Assembly: GCA_023138975.1 (NCBI GenBank)
Contig: JAGLON010000002.1
Location: forward strand, 241,641-305,640
Reading direction: 5' to 3'
Source of the DNA: Candidatus Zixiibacteriota bacterium
Lineage (GTDB): Bacteria; Zixibacteria; MSB-5A5; GN15; JAAZOE01
Length of the DNA stretch: 64,000 bases
Shown in pieces: positions 1-7,260 of the stretch; within the stretch, counting starts at the first letter, position 1; the number at the start of each line of letters is the position of its first letter. Made by a program: the position numbers and the translations under genes. Below the pieces are notes generated by a model. The model did no database searches, had not been told where the DNA came from, and saw only the letters and a list, made by a program, of their open reading frames with translations.

Positions 1-391
1 AACCGGGGACCCAGTCCAAATCGGTAATCTCACCGCCGATACGTTTTGATTCTTCGGCTGCAACGTGGAAACAGTTGGCCGAACGGTCAACCTCAACACG
101 TGCGTCTTTGATAGCCTTGCCCATTTCCAGCGACATCATGCGGGCCATTTTTTCGGAATTAGCTCTGATGCCGTCTGCTATTTGCTGACAGATTCTTTCG
201 CGCGCATACGATGGTAGGTTGCGGGTTATCTCAAAGCTCTTATGTGCTTCGGCTATGGCTTTGGTGTAATCTTTTTTTATCGCTGATGAGACCGTGCCGA
301 CTAGTTTGTTATCATAGGGAGATTCGACCCGGATTTTATCTTTGGCCGCGACCCATTTGCCGGCCAGATACATTTTGTATGATTTTGCCAT
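1..391 (-). CDS. Aldehyde dehydrogenase, N-terminal part (runs off the window)
   Basis: The visible 130 residues begin MAKSYKMYLAGKW and read through the N-terminal part of the NAD(P)-dependent aldehyde dehydrogenase fold (VESPYDNKLVGTV, then ARERICQQIADGI and SLEMGKAIKDARVEVDR, all typical of the family). The catalytic Cys and Glu lie beyond the window edge, so substrate class cannot be judged. The start ATG at 389-391 has AGGAGA upstream. It follows the TPP enzyme gene by 13 bp on the same strand, so the two are probably co-transcribed; a decarboxylase or carboligase feeding an aldehyde dehydrogenase is a plausible pairing, but that is inference. Family certain, substrate unknown. Confidence 0.9.
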   Translation of the reverse strand, partial: MAKSYKMYLAGKWVAAKDKIRVESPYDNKLVGTVSSAIKKDYTKAIAEAHKSFEITRNLPSYARERICQQIADGIRANSEKMARMMSLEMGKAIKDARVEVDRSANCFHVAAEESKRIGGEITDLDWVPG

Positions 392-404
392 AATGTCTCC
401 TGCG

Positions 405-2051
405 TCAGATAGGGCAGACGATTTTGCCCAGTTTTTCTGTTAGTTTTATATTTTCACGATAGTCAACGGCGACCTCGACAACAACCGGTTTCCCGGCCGC
501 AAACGCCTTTTTCAAAGTATCCTGTACATCTTTTGCCTTTTCAATCCGCATGCCCACCGCGCCGAACGATTCGGCGAATTTTACAAAATCAGGATTGGTG
601 ACCTTGGTGGCATATGAATGGCCGTAATGATTTTTTTGTTTCCATTCGATCAGGCCGTAACTGTTATCATTCCAAATCATGATGACAATCGGCAGCTTGA
701 GCCGGACAGCCGTTTCCAAATCCTGCGAATTCATGAGGAATCCGCCGTCGCCGCATACGGCTAAGACGTTGCGGTCGGGATAAATCAGCTTGGCTGCCAA
801 GGCGCCGGGGAGAGCGATACCCATTGACGCGAATCCGTTGGATATTATACAGCTATTAGGTGATTTTGTCACATACATGCGGGCAATCCACATCTTATGG
901 GCGCCGACATCGGAAATCAGGATATCATCGTCAGCGAGGACACTACGGATATCGTGAATCAGCTTCTGCGGTTTGACCGGGAAGGCGGTGTCGTTATCGT
1001 ATTCATGGATATCATCCATTATCAATTTGCGATATTTGGATGCCCAGGTGCCTTTGTCCTGCTCCGTACCGTTAAACTGCTCGTTAAGTTCCCACAACGT
1101 ACCGGCGATGTCGGCTACGATCTCAACCTCGGGATGATAATGCTGGTCAACCTCGGCTTCGGTAAAATCAATATGGATTACTTTCTTGTCTCGGCCGGGG
1201 TTCCAGAATGAGGGAGAATATTCAACCAAATCATAGCCGATGGCGATAATGAGGTCGGCTTCCTCAATCGCACACGAGACATGGTCGCGCGACTGCAGGC
1301 CGATGGTTAAAAGATTATAATCATAATCCCAATTGGCTGCGCCTTTGGCCATGAAAGTATTACAGACCGCGATTTTAATTTTGTCCAGAAACAATTTAAG
1401 TTGTTTGGATGCGCGTTTGCGAATGGCGCCGTTCCCGCACAGGATAAGCGGTTTTTTGGCCGCTTTGATAAGTTCCATCGCCTGATTTATAGCTTTATAA
1501 TCAGCGGCGGGACGCCGGACTTTTCTGGTTTTCAGAGAACTACAGTTGTTTCTAACATCCATCTCGGCGATATTTTCGGGTAGTTCCAGATGCGTCGAAC
1601 CGGGTTTTTCCATTTCAGCCAGTTTGAATGCCTTGCGCACCGATTCGGAGATAATTTCCGGCTGGTTGATTTGCGTGTTCCATTTGGTAATCGGTTTAAG
1701 CATAGATACGATATTGATGTACTGGTGTGATTCCTTGTGCATACGGTCCGTTGATGCCTGGCCGGTGATGGCCACCAGCGGTGAACGGTCCAAAAAAGCA
1801 TCAGCAATCGGCGTGATTAAATTTGTAGCGCCGGGGCCGATTGTCGCCAGACAAACGCCAGCCTTGCCGGTCAGCCGCCCCCATACGTCGGCCATGAAGG
1901 CCGCCGTCTGTTCATGACGGGTTAGCACAAATTTTATATCGGATTGGCGCACCGCTTCCAGAAAGGCGATATTTTCCTCACCGGGAAGTCCGAAGATATA
2001 CTCAACGCCTTCATTTTGGAGACATTGGACAAACAGCTCAGATGCCTTCAT
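405..2051 (-). CDS. Acetolactate synthase-like thiamine pyrophosphate enzyme
   Basis: 548 residues, the normal length for acetohydroxyacid synthase/pyruvate decarboxylase-type TPP enzymes. N-terminal TPP domain with the activating Glu47 in the RHEQ motif after FGLPGEEN, a central domain, and a C-terminal TPP-binding domain with the GDGGF...N motif around residues 435-465. The chain lacks the FAD/regulatory-subunit context of biosynthetic IlvB (no ilvN, ilvC or leu genes nearby), which favours a catabolic acetolactate synthase or another 2-oxo-acid carboligase/decarboxylase. The start has AAAGG upstream. It is first in a likely two-gene operon with the aldehyde dehydrogenase and divergent from the acyl-CoA dehydrogenase. 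Family assignment is firm; the exact reaction is not. Confidence 0.85.
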   Translation of the reverse strand: MKASELFVQCLQNEGVEYIFGLPGEENIAFLEAVRQSDIKFVLTRHEQTAAFMADVWGRLTGKAGVCLATIGPGATNLITPIADAFLDRSPLVAITGQASTDRMHKESHQYINIVSMLKPITKWNTQINQPEIISESVRKAFKLAEMEKPGSTHLELPENIAEMDVRNNCSSLKTRKVRRPAADYKAINQAMELIKAAKKPLILCGNGAIRKRASKQLKLFLDKIKIAVCNTFMAKGAANWDYDYNLLTIGLQSRDHVSCAIEEADLIIAIGYDLVEYSPSFWNPGRDKKVIHIDFTEAEVDQHYHPEVEIVADIAGTLWELNEQFNGTEQDKGTWASKYRKLIMDDIHEYDNDTAFPVKPQKLIHDIRSVLADDDILISDVGAHKMWIARMYVTKSPNSCIISNGFASMGIALPGALAAKLIYPDRNVLAVCGDGGFLMNSQDLETAVRLKLPIVIMIWNDNSYGLIEWKQKNHYGHSYATKVTNPDFVKFAESFGAVGMRIEKAKDVQDTLKKAFAAGKPVVVEVAVDYRENIKLTEKLGKIVCPI

Positions 2052-2193
2052 AAATACCTTTCGGAATTAAACCTATTCAGATGTCCTATAATGTATCATT
2101 ATACTATAGGGGAATGAGATTTTCACTAAAAAGTTCCACATTTCTACATTAAGGACGTAAATAGTCCGTTATAGTTATTGCGTTATTACGTAG

Positions 2194-2221
2194 TTGACAA
2201 CGAACAAGTAATTGCTATTAT
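2194..2221 (+). promoter_or_regulatory. Likely sigma-70 promoter of the acyl-CoA dehydrogenase gene
   Basis: TTGACA at 2194-2199 and TATTAT at 2216-2221 are separated by 16 bp and lie about 40 bp before the downstream start codon. This is a near-consensus match seen by eye; no transcription evidence. Confidence 0.5.
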
Positions 2222-2261
2222 GCAAAAGCTTAAGATCTGAAATTATCGATGAGGTTGATAT

Positions 2262-3467
2262 ATGATTTCCTTTGAATTAACCGACAGTCAGTTGGAAGTC
2301 CAGCGCATGGCCCGGGAACTGACCGCTAAAAGAATTATCCCCAACATCGCCGAACAGGACCGGGCGCAGGAGTATAATCCTCAGCTTATCAAGGATATGG
2401 CTAAAGCGGACCTGCTCGGTTTTTGCCTGCCGGAAAAATACGGCGGACTGGGTATGGACTACATTTCGCTGGGGCTGGCTTCGGAAGAACTGGAATATGG
2501 TGATACTTCCGCGCGAGTGGTCCTTTCCGTCCATATCGGGTTGTACTGTCTACCGGTCTGCACCTGGGGCAACGAAGCCCAGAAAGAGAAATATCTGGTA
2601 CCGTGTGCCAAAGGTGAAAAACTTGCCACGTTCGGGTTGACCGAACCGGCAGCCGGGTCAGATGCCATCGGGATTCAGACAACCGCCGTCAAGAAAGGTG
2701 ACAAGTATATTCTCAACGGTGAGAAGATGTGGATATCGCTGGCTGATGTCGCCGATTATTTTATCGTTTTTGCCTGGCATGATTTAGATAAAAAGAAAGC
2801 CCGTGATCACAGTGGATTGTCGGCCTTTATTGTCGAGCGTGAGTTTGCCGGCGTTACAACCAGTACGATTCACGGAAAACTGGGCGTTCGGGCCGGTAAT
2901 ACCGGGTCGATTGCCTTTACCGATGTTGAAGTCCCTGCCGAAAACCTTGTGGGCAACGAAGGCGAAGGGTTCAAAATCGCAATGTTTTGCCTCGATCAGG
3001 GACGCTACACCGTTGCGGCCGGTTCGACTGGACTAATTAAAGCTTGTCGTGACGCCTGTGTGAAATATTCTCATGAACGGGAAACGTTTGGGACGCCGAT
3101 TGCCAACCATCAACTCGTCAAACAGATGATTGCCAATATGGAAGCCGGGTATGAGTTCTCCCGGCTGCTCTGGTTGAAAGCCGGATGGAAAAAGAATCTG
3201 GGCGAACCGAACACGCGTGAGACTTCAATGGCGAAATGGATTGCCTGTCGAGAAGCTGAAAAGGCGGCGGCCGAAGCTGTTCAGGTACATGGGGCCTATG
3301 GATTCTCAGATGAGTATCCGGTGGAACGGTTTTATCGTAACTCCAAGGGTGCGTCGATATACGAAGGCACTCGTGAGGTACATACGTTGATGCAGGCTGA
3401 TTATGTGTTGGGTTTACGTAAGGATAAACCACTCAGGGTGCATTTACCAATCGTTGAGCAGGGGTGA
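2262..3467 (+). CDS. Acyl-CoA dehydrogenase
   Basis: 401 residues, the usual length for the FAD-dependent acyl-CoA dehydrogenase family that inserts the alpha-beta double bond in acyl-CoA substrates. Visible landmarks are the FGLTEPAAGSDA signature (about residues 127-138), GEKMWIS, the acyl-binding GLDQGRYTVAAGSTG-like segment (here FCLDQGRYTVAAGSTG), and the IYEGTREVHTLM signature with the catalytic-base Glu at about residue 368. This position is that of short/medium-chain-type enzymes, so a butyryl- or medium-chain substrate is likely but not provable. It stands alone, with its own promoter and a terminator; no electron-transfer flavoprotein genes are adjacent. Confidence 0.93.
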   Translation: MISFELTDSQLEVQRMARELTAKRIIPNIAEQDRAQEYNPQLIKDMAKADLLGFCLPEKYGGLGMDYISLGLASEELEYGDTSARVVLSVHIGLYCLPVCTWGNEAQKEKYLVPCAKGEKLATFGLTEPAAGSDAIGIQTTAVKKGDKYILNGEKMWISLADVADYFIVFAWHDLDKKKARDHSGLSAFIVEREFAGVTTSTIHGKLGVRAGNTGSIAFTDVEVPAENLVGNEGEGFKIAMFCLDQGRYTVAAGSTGLIKACRDACVKYSHERETFGTPIANHQLVKQMIANMEAGYEFSRLLWLKAGWKKNLGEPNTRETSMAKWIACREAEKAAAEAVQVHGAYGFSDEYPVERFYRNSKGASIYEGTREVHTLMQADYVLGLRKDKPLRVHLPIVEQG

Positions 3468-3482
3468 GTGAATTTGACACAA

Positions 3483-3552
3483 TTGTAGGGCAGACCTCCC
3501 TCAGAAGTCTGCCTTTTTTATTGGTAGATTTTATTGGAAATCTGCCCTACAA
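3483..3552. repeat. 70-bp element with perfect 12-bp terminal inverted repeats
   Basis: TTGTAGGGCAGA at 3483-3494 is the exact reverse complement of 3541-3552. The element contains the intrinsic terminator of the preceding gene. Its ends and size resemble a palindromic intergenic repeat or miniature element; no second copy was found in this window. Confidence 0.6.
3489..3519 (+). terminator. Intrinsic terminator of the acyl-CoA dehydrogenase gene
   Basis: GGCAGAC (3489-3495) pairs with GTCTGCC (3507-3513), followed directly by six T residues. It begins about 20 bp after the stop codon. Confidence 0.75.
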
Positions 3553-3584
3553 GACTGACCTATCTGTAAACTAGTTTATTGAAA

Positions 3585-4442
3585 TTATCTAAATGCTTTT
3601 TCATCATAGAGATTAACATGAGATGCTTCAATAAGCTTGTTTCTATCAAGATGTTTCATAAAACTATACTTTTCAATTAGTGGTTTGAATTTTCCCCTCC
3701 CTCTACCAGAAATGCAATTATAGAATAAAACCACAAGCTCATCACCGGACATAATAGCTCTAATTATATTGGTGTACTCTTTTTTTCTATTTGGATTTAC
3801 TTCTGAGTTATCAACCAATTTAAATATATTATATAATAGACGCATATAATTAGATAGCATCGGGTAAAATTCATTGAAGATTCGGGCGTAACTAGTGCCA
3901 ATAATGTCATGGACTTTATATTGTCCAATCTGTGAATTTATATTTTCGGAGTAAACTTTTTTTAGACGAATTGTTATTCTTCTAAAGCTAGCTGCTGAAT
4001 TTAAGCTAGTATGGTGTTTGCCTTCTAATAAATCTTGAGAAAATTGTTGATGTATTTTTAATAATTGAAAAAAACGATTCTCAAAATTCTGTATTTCCAT
4101 TTGTTCTTTTTGGCCTTGAAGTTGTTTTTTCTGCCCAGCTAACTCTTTGCGGTTTAGGACTAATTCCTCTCGTTGAAGTATTAATTCTTCTCGCTGTAAT
4201 CCTAATTCTCTTTTTTGAAGAAAAATAGCATAAATGAGCCCCATAAATGCCAATACAGAGAATAACGATGTTGAAGCACCAAACATGTCCCCAAAGATAC
4301 CTTTATCTGCCCAGTTTTCAGAGGGTACTAAAAAGGGAACTATTAGATTAGCTATCCAAAAAAGTAGTGCAAAAATACAGACCGGCCAAAACCATTTCGG
4401 TACTGCCTTTTTATCTTCTTTTTTATCTTTTTGTTTTTCCAT
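3585..4442 (-). CDS. Putative phage abortive-infection membrane protein (putAbiC-like)
   Basis: 285 residues. A charged Lys-rich N-terminus is followed by two membrane segments (about 17-38 and 55-75), then a long coiled coil with repeated REEL/REELVLNRKEL heptads (about 76-112), then a domain beginning FENRFFQLLKIHQQF with a downstream FYPMLSNYMRLLYNIF...IIRAIMSGDELVVLFYNCIS stretch. This architecture and these segments match my recollection of the putative phage abortive infection family (Pfam putAbiC). The role would be anti-phage defence at the membrane, by family annotation only. The gene is visibly more AT-rich than its neighbours, is alone, and lies between two palindromic repeats, all consistent with acquisition by transfer. 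Confidence 0.65.
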   Translation of the reverse strand: MEKQKDKKEDKKAVPKWFWPVCIFALLFWIANLIVPFLVPSENWADKGIFGDMFGASTSLFSVLAFMGLIYAIFLQKRELGLQREELILQREELVLNRKELAGQKKQLQGQKEQMEIQNFENRFFQLLKIHQQFSQDLLEGKHHTSLNSAASFRRITIRLKKVYSENINSQIGQYKVHDIIGTSYARIFNEFYPMLSNYMRLLYNIFKLVDNSEVNPNRKKEYTNIIRAIMSGDELVVLFYNCISGRGRGKFKPLIEKYSFMKHLDRNKLIEASHVNLYDEKAFR

Positions 4443-4500
4443 TAGAATCCTCTCAGGATATATGTAGTATAGTAATTTCTTCCATTAAATCAATATATTT

Positions 4501-4598
4501 GTCATTCCCGAGAGTCCGCGCGTTAGCCGGACGAGTCGGGAATCCAGAGCGGAATATGGTCAATCTCACCACTGGATACCCGCGTGCGCGGGTATGAC
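4501..4598. repeat. 98-bp intergenic repeat with near-palindromic ends
   Basis: The ends GTCATTCCCG (4501-4510) and CGGGTATGAC (4589-4598) match as inverted repeats in 9 of 10 positions. Inside are further short inverted pairs, including CCCGCGTGCGCGGG. The sequence is of the GTCATTCCCGC...GGGAATCCAG type seen as dispersed intergenic repeats in many bacterial genomes. Confidence 0.65.
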
Positions 4599-4714
4599 AC
4601 ATCCAATGGATACTATGAAAATGCTGACGGGGGGACGTCCAATCACACAGGACTTTGATCTGCGGGGCTTATTTGATTAGATGTTAAGTTAAGGTACATA
4701 TACATGATTTAAAA

Positions 4715-4742
4715 AGGGCTGATGGTTTTCAGTCCTTTTTTT
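4715..4742. terminator. Hairpin with flanking A and T runs
   Basis: AGGGCTGA (4715-4722) pairs with TCAGTCCT (4729-4736) with one G-T pair, followed by a T run and preceded by an A run, so it could terminate on either strand. No gene reads into it, so it may instead be an upstream element of the response-regulator transcript. Confidence 0.35.
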
Positions 4743-4825
4743 ATTATAAAAACAGATAATTTTACGAGCGATTATTCCGATATCTTTAATAGGAAAACTG
4801 ACCTAAATCAAAAGGGCTACTTACA

Positions 4826-5218
4826 ATGAAAGTTTTAATCGTCGATGATTCTATGGCAATCCGCCATGCCATATCCAAGACTGTCACAGAAATGGGGTAT
4901 GAGCCCATAGAAGCAGAAAATGGCGCCGAGGCTTTGATCAAACTAAAAAGCTCATATCAGCAAGTTGTTCTTACTATCCTGGATTGGAATATGCCGGTGA
5001 TGGATGGTATGGATGTTCTGAGGAAAGTGAAAAACACCGAAGAGTACGCTCATATTCCGGTCCTAATGGCAACTTCAGATGGTATTAAAGAAGATGTCAT
5101 AAAAGCATTGAAAGCAGGCGCCGCATCATATTTAGTAAAACCGTTCAAATCAGAAGAACTCCAAGCTCGTATAGAAGAGATTCTAAACGCAGTGGATGCT
5201 TCTGTAAAAAGTGAGTAA
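4826..5218 (+). CDS. Single-domain CheY-like response regulator
   Basis: 130 residues, one receiver domain and nothing else. The acidic pocket D7-D8, the phospho-acceptor D53 in LDWNMP, the switch Thr83 in MATSD and Lys105 in LVKPF are all present, so it should be phosphorylatable. With no output domain it acts by protein contact, as CheY does on the flagellar motor, or as a phosphate shuttle. It overlaps the downstream CheX-like phosphatase gene by 8 bp, which suggests translational coupling. No histidine kinase, chemoreceptor or flagellar gene lies in the window, so its kinase is elsewhere. Confidence 0.93.
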   Translation: MKVLIVDDSMAIRHAISKTVTEMGYEPIEAENGAEALIKLKSSYQQVVLTILDWNMPVMDGMDVLRKVKNTEEYAHIPVLMATSDGIKEDVIKALKAGAASYLVKPFKSEELQARIEEILNAVDASVKSE

Positions 5219-5744
5219 CAGTCCTAATCGGACTTTTTTTATGAATAGTACTTTTACTAAATCCAGGTTGTCACCGGATATTGTGGTTCAGTCGTTTGAA
5301 AATGCGATTCTTGCGGTCTTAAGCTCAATTTCCGATACTGACATTTCCATTGTGGATCGGCAGTCCTACCCCAAGTGTATCCCATCGACGGATTATTATG
5401 GCGAAGCAATTCTCGATGGAGTATTGAAAGGTCAGGTTTGCGTCGCGATTAATGAGCCGGCGGCGAGGTTTATTTCTGCAAAGTTGGCAATGGCACAACC
5501 GCCTGAAATAGATGAAGACGTTACCGTCGATGGCGTCAAGGAGACATTAAACCAAATCTGTGGCAAATTCAGGACGATTCTCGGAGAGTTTGAGGGGAAA
5601 ATCGAATTTAGTATTCCAGCAGTAAGTCAGGAAACGGTCAAATTATTACCGGGGATATATGATAAGAGGTTGACCCAGTTAACTGTCGTTAAGCTAAATA
5701 ATCATCATGTATCTATATTACTTTTGGCCTCATATCAGGCCTGA
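5211..5744 (+). CDS. cheX: CheX-like CheY-P phosphatase
   Basis: 177 residues. The CheC/CheX/FliY phosphatase signature is readable as D107-x3-E111-x2-N114 followed by Pro136 after 21 residues, close to the published spacing; Glu and Asn are the residues known to act on the phospho-aspartate. Only one such motif is present, as in CheX rather than CheC. The gene overlaps the CheY-like gene by 8 bp, so regulator and phosphatase are likely made together. An alternative start is the in-frame ATG at 5241, which would remove ten residues and the overlap. The target is presumably the neighbouring CheY-like protein. Confidence 0.8.
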   Translation: MSNSPNRTFFMNSTFTKSRLSPDIVVQSFENAILAVLSSISDTDISIVDRQSYPKCIPSTDYYGEAILDGVLKGQVCVAINEPAARFISAKLAMAQPPEIDEDVTVDGVKETLNQICGKFRTILGEFEGKIEFSIPAVSQETVKLLPGIYDKRLTQLTVVKLNNHHVSILLLASYQA

Positions 5745-5748
5745 TAGT

Positions 5749-6711
5749 TTATAAGATTTTATAATCTTCAAAACTAAAATTCATCAAAGATAATAAAAAT
5801 TTTTTCTGATGCGGGTTTCCCCATCCGCTTTCATCAAATTCAGTATCTAATATAAGCCAGATGGCTTCGTCGATAAACACAAAGAAAAGGAAATCCTGCC
5901 AGATCTCTTTTTCTACTTCAGTAAGTTCAATAAGACTAAGATATTGATTACGGAACAACTCCCACTCAAAGACCGTTAGCATCCGGGGAGGGGCTGTGAT
6001 AAATTCATTGTTAAACAGAATCAAGGCCAGGGCAAGATCAAACAGCCGGGGAATCCGTCCGGCATTATCTGGATCGATTAGGGTCGGGCGATTATCTTCG
6101 CTATAAACTAAGTTGTTTGCTTTGTAGTCCCAGGTGGCATTGACCAGAGGCAGGTCGTGCTTTTTTAGTTGAGGCAATTTATCTGTTAAGAACAGCTCAA
6201 TTTTCTTTACCAATGCCGGTGTTGAATCCAGATTCAGCTTTTTGCCGAGAGCGTTCAGGTTTGACAGGTCGCCTTCGAGTTCCTTGTTATAATCATCATC
6301 AAAATTATCCCATGTAAACCGGGGGAGACCAAAATCAATTTCGGGTTGATGAGCATGGATACGGCCCAGTAAATCGGCGGCGCCAATAAGATGCTCGGGA
6401 ATACCGGAATACAGAATTCCTCTGACAAAAGGATAGACAATCCAGACCTTGTCATCAATTTCCACTGGATTGGGTGAAATGCTGTCTATCGGAGTCACGA
6501 CTTTGATGCTGTCGTCGGATATTGATTTAGTCCAGTTGAGCAGGTTTTCGGCTCGGCTAAACGGAGGAGTTTTGGTTCGCTTGATGATGAAATCATCGGT
6601 GCCTTTTTGATACCGAAAAACCGGAGCAAAGGGGTAAATAGATTCGAGCGAGACGTATTCAATCTCGAGGCCGAATGTTTCGAAGACCGTTTTGTATTCG
6701 GTAGCTTTCAT
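5749..6711 (-). CDS. Aminoglycoside phosphotransferase-family kinase
   Basis: 320 residues from the ATG at 6709-6711, chosen over an upstream TTG because GAAGGA stands at proper distance before it. The C-terminal lobe carries a protein-kinase-like/APH active site: WDYKANN (catalytic Asp and metal-binding Asn; the usual His before the Asp is Trp here) followed by LIDPDNAG (metal Asp). The phosphate acceptor could be a sugar, homoserine, choline or antibiotic; nothing in the neighbourhood decides. It is convergent with the CheX gene with only 4 bp between stop codons, and 120 bp downstream of the Rieske-like gene on the same strand. Confidence 0.75.
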   Translation of the reverse strand: MKATEYKTVFETFGLEIEYVSLESIYPFAPVFRYQKGTDDFIIKRTKTPPFSRAENLLNWTKSISDDSIKVVTPIDSISPNPVEIDDKVWIVYPFVRGILYSGIPEHLIGAADLLGRIHAHQPEIDFGLPRFTWDNFDDDYNKELEGDLSNLNALGKKLNLDSTPALVKKIELFLTDKLPQLKKHDLPLVNATWDYKANNLVYSEDNRPTLIDPDNAGRIPRLFDLALALILFNNEFITAPPRMLTVFEWELFRNQYLSLIELTEVEKEIWQDFLFFVFIDEAIWLILDTEFDESGWGNPHQKKFLLSLMNFSFEDYKIL

Positions 6712-6831
6712 TTCTGTACATCCTTCAGATTCTGTGTATAATACCAAACGGCAGTCAGGTCTATATGTTGCAGAAAAAGTGTGTACTGTAAATATAGCGT
6801 TACTTTTCCCTATAGGGAAACCGATTGAATT

Positions 6832-7260
6832 TTACCCGATCTTAATTGTCAGCTTGCCGTCGCTGAATTCGACCGGGTAAACTGTCAGATTATTTAGTTT
6901 ATCATTATTCAATATCTTGCCGGAATAATCATAGGTCGATTTTCCGATTGAACAACATTGTATCGTCTCTGTTCCGGGTACCGGGTCTAATCTCCGTTTA
7001 GCGTGCTCACAGTGATTCCTGTAGGCATGATACTCATTGTCCTCGCCGTATATGACTAATACCCGGTTGGGTAGTTCTTTACTTTCGATACGAAGCGCAC
7101 CGTTGACCGGATCAAGTTCTTTGGCTTGGTTCAAATCCACCGTTATCACACCGCTGGCATACGACCAGCAATCGTTGTTGGCCGGCAGTTCGGTCACGCA
7201 TTTTCCAAACAGTCGCTGGAAGATTCCCCGTTTGAGAATTTTGATTTTATTGTCACTCAT
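6832..7260 (-). CDS. Rieske-like ferredoxin-fold protein with an incomplete ligand set
   Basis: 142 residues from the ATG at 7258-7260, which has GGAG 8 bp upstream and overlaps the preceding secreted-protein gene by 8 bp. The first Rieske ligand motif is present (C84-E-H86 in RNHCEH). At the second, where C-x2-H-G is expected, the sequence is QCCSIGKSTYDYSGKIL: cysteines at 102-103 are kept but the histidine is Gly or Ile. The rest of the fold (YDYSGKIL, LTVYPVEFSDGKLTIKI) is normal. It may bind a [2Fe-2S] cluster with another ligand or have lost it. No signal peptide, so cytoplasmic. Confidence 0.7.
   Translation of the reverse strand: MSDNKIKILKRGIFQRLFGKCVTELPANNDCWSYASGVITVDLNQAKELDPVNGALRIESKELPNRVLVIYGEDNEYHAYRNHCEHAKRRLDPVPGTETIQCCSIGKSTYDYSGKILNNDKLNNLTVYPVEFSDGKLTIKIG

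Larger units (their letters stand above)
4443..4825. other. Intergenic region with repeat and hairpin
   Basis: 383 bp without a convincing gene. It holds the 98-bp palindromic repeat at 4501-4598, a short GC-rich stretch near 4627-4640, and a hairpin at 4715-4742. No tRNA or other RNA gene was recognised. Confidence 0.6.
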
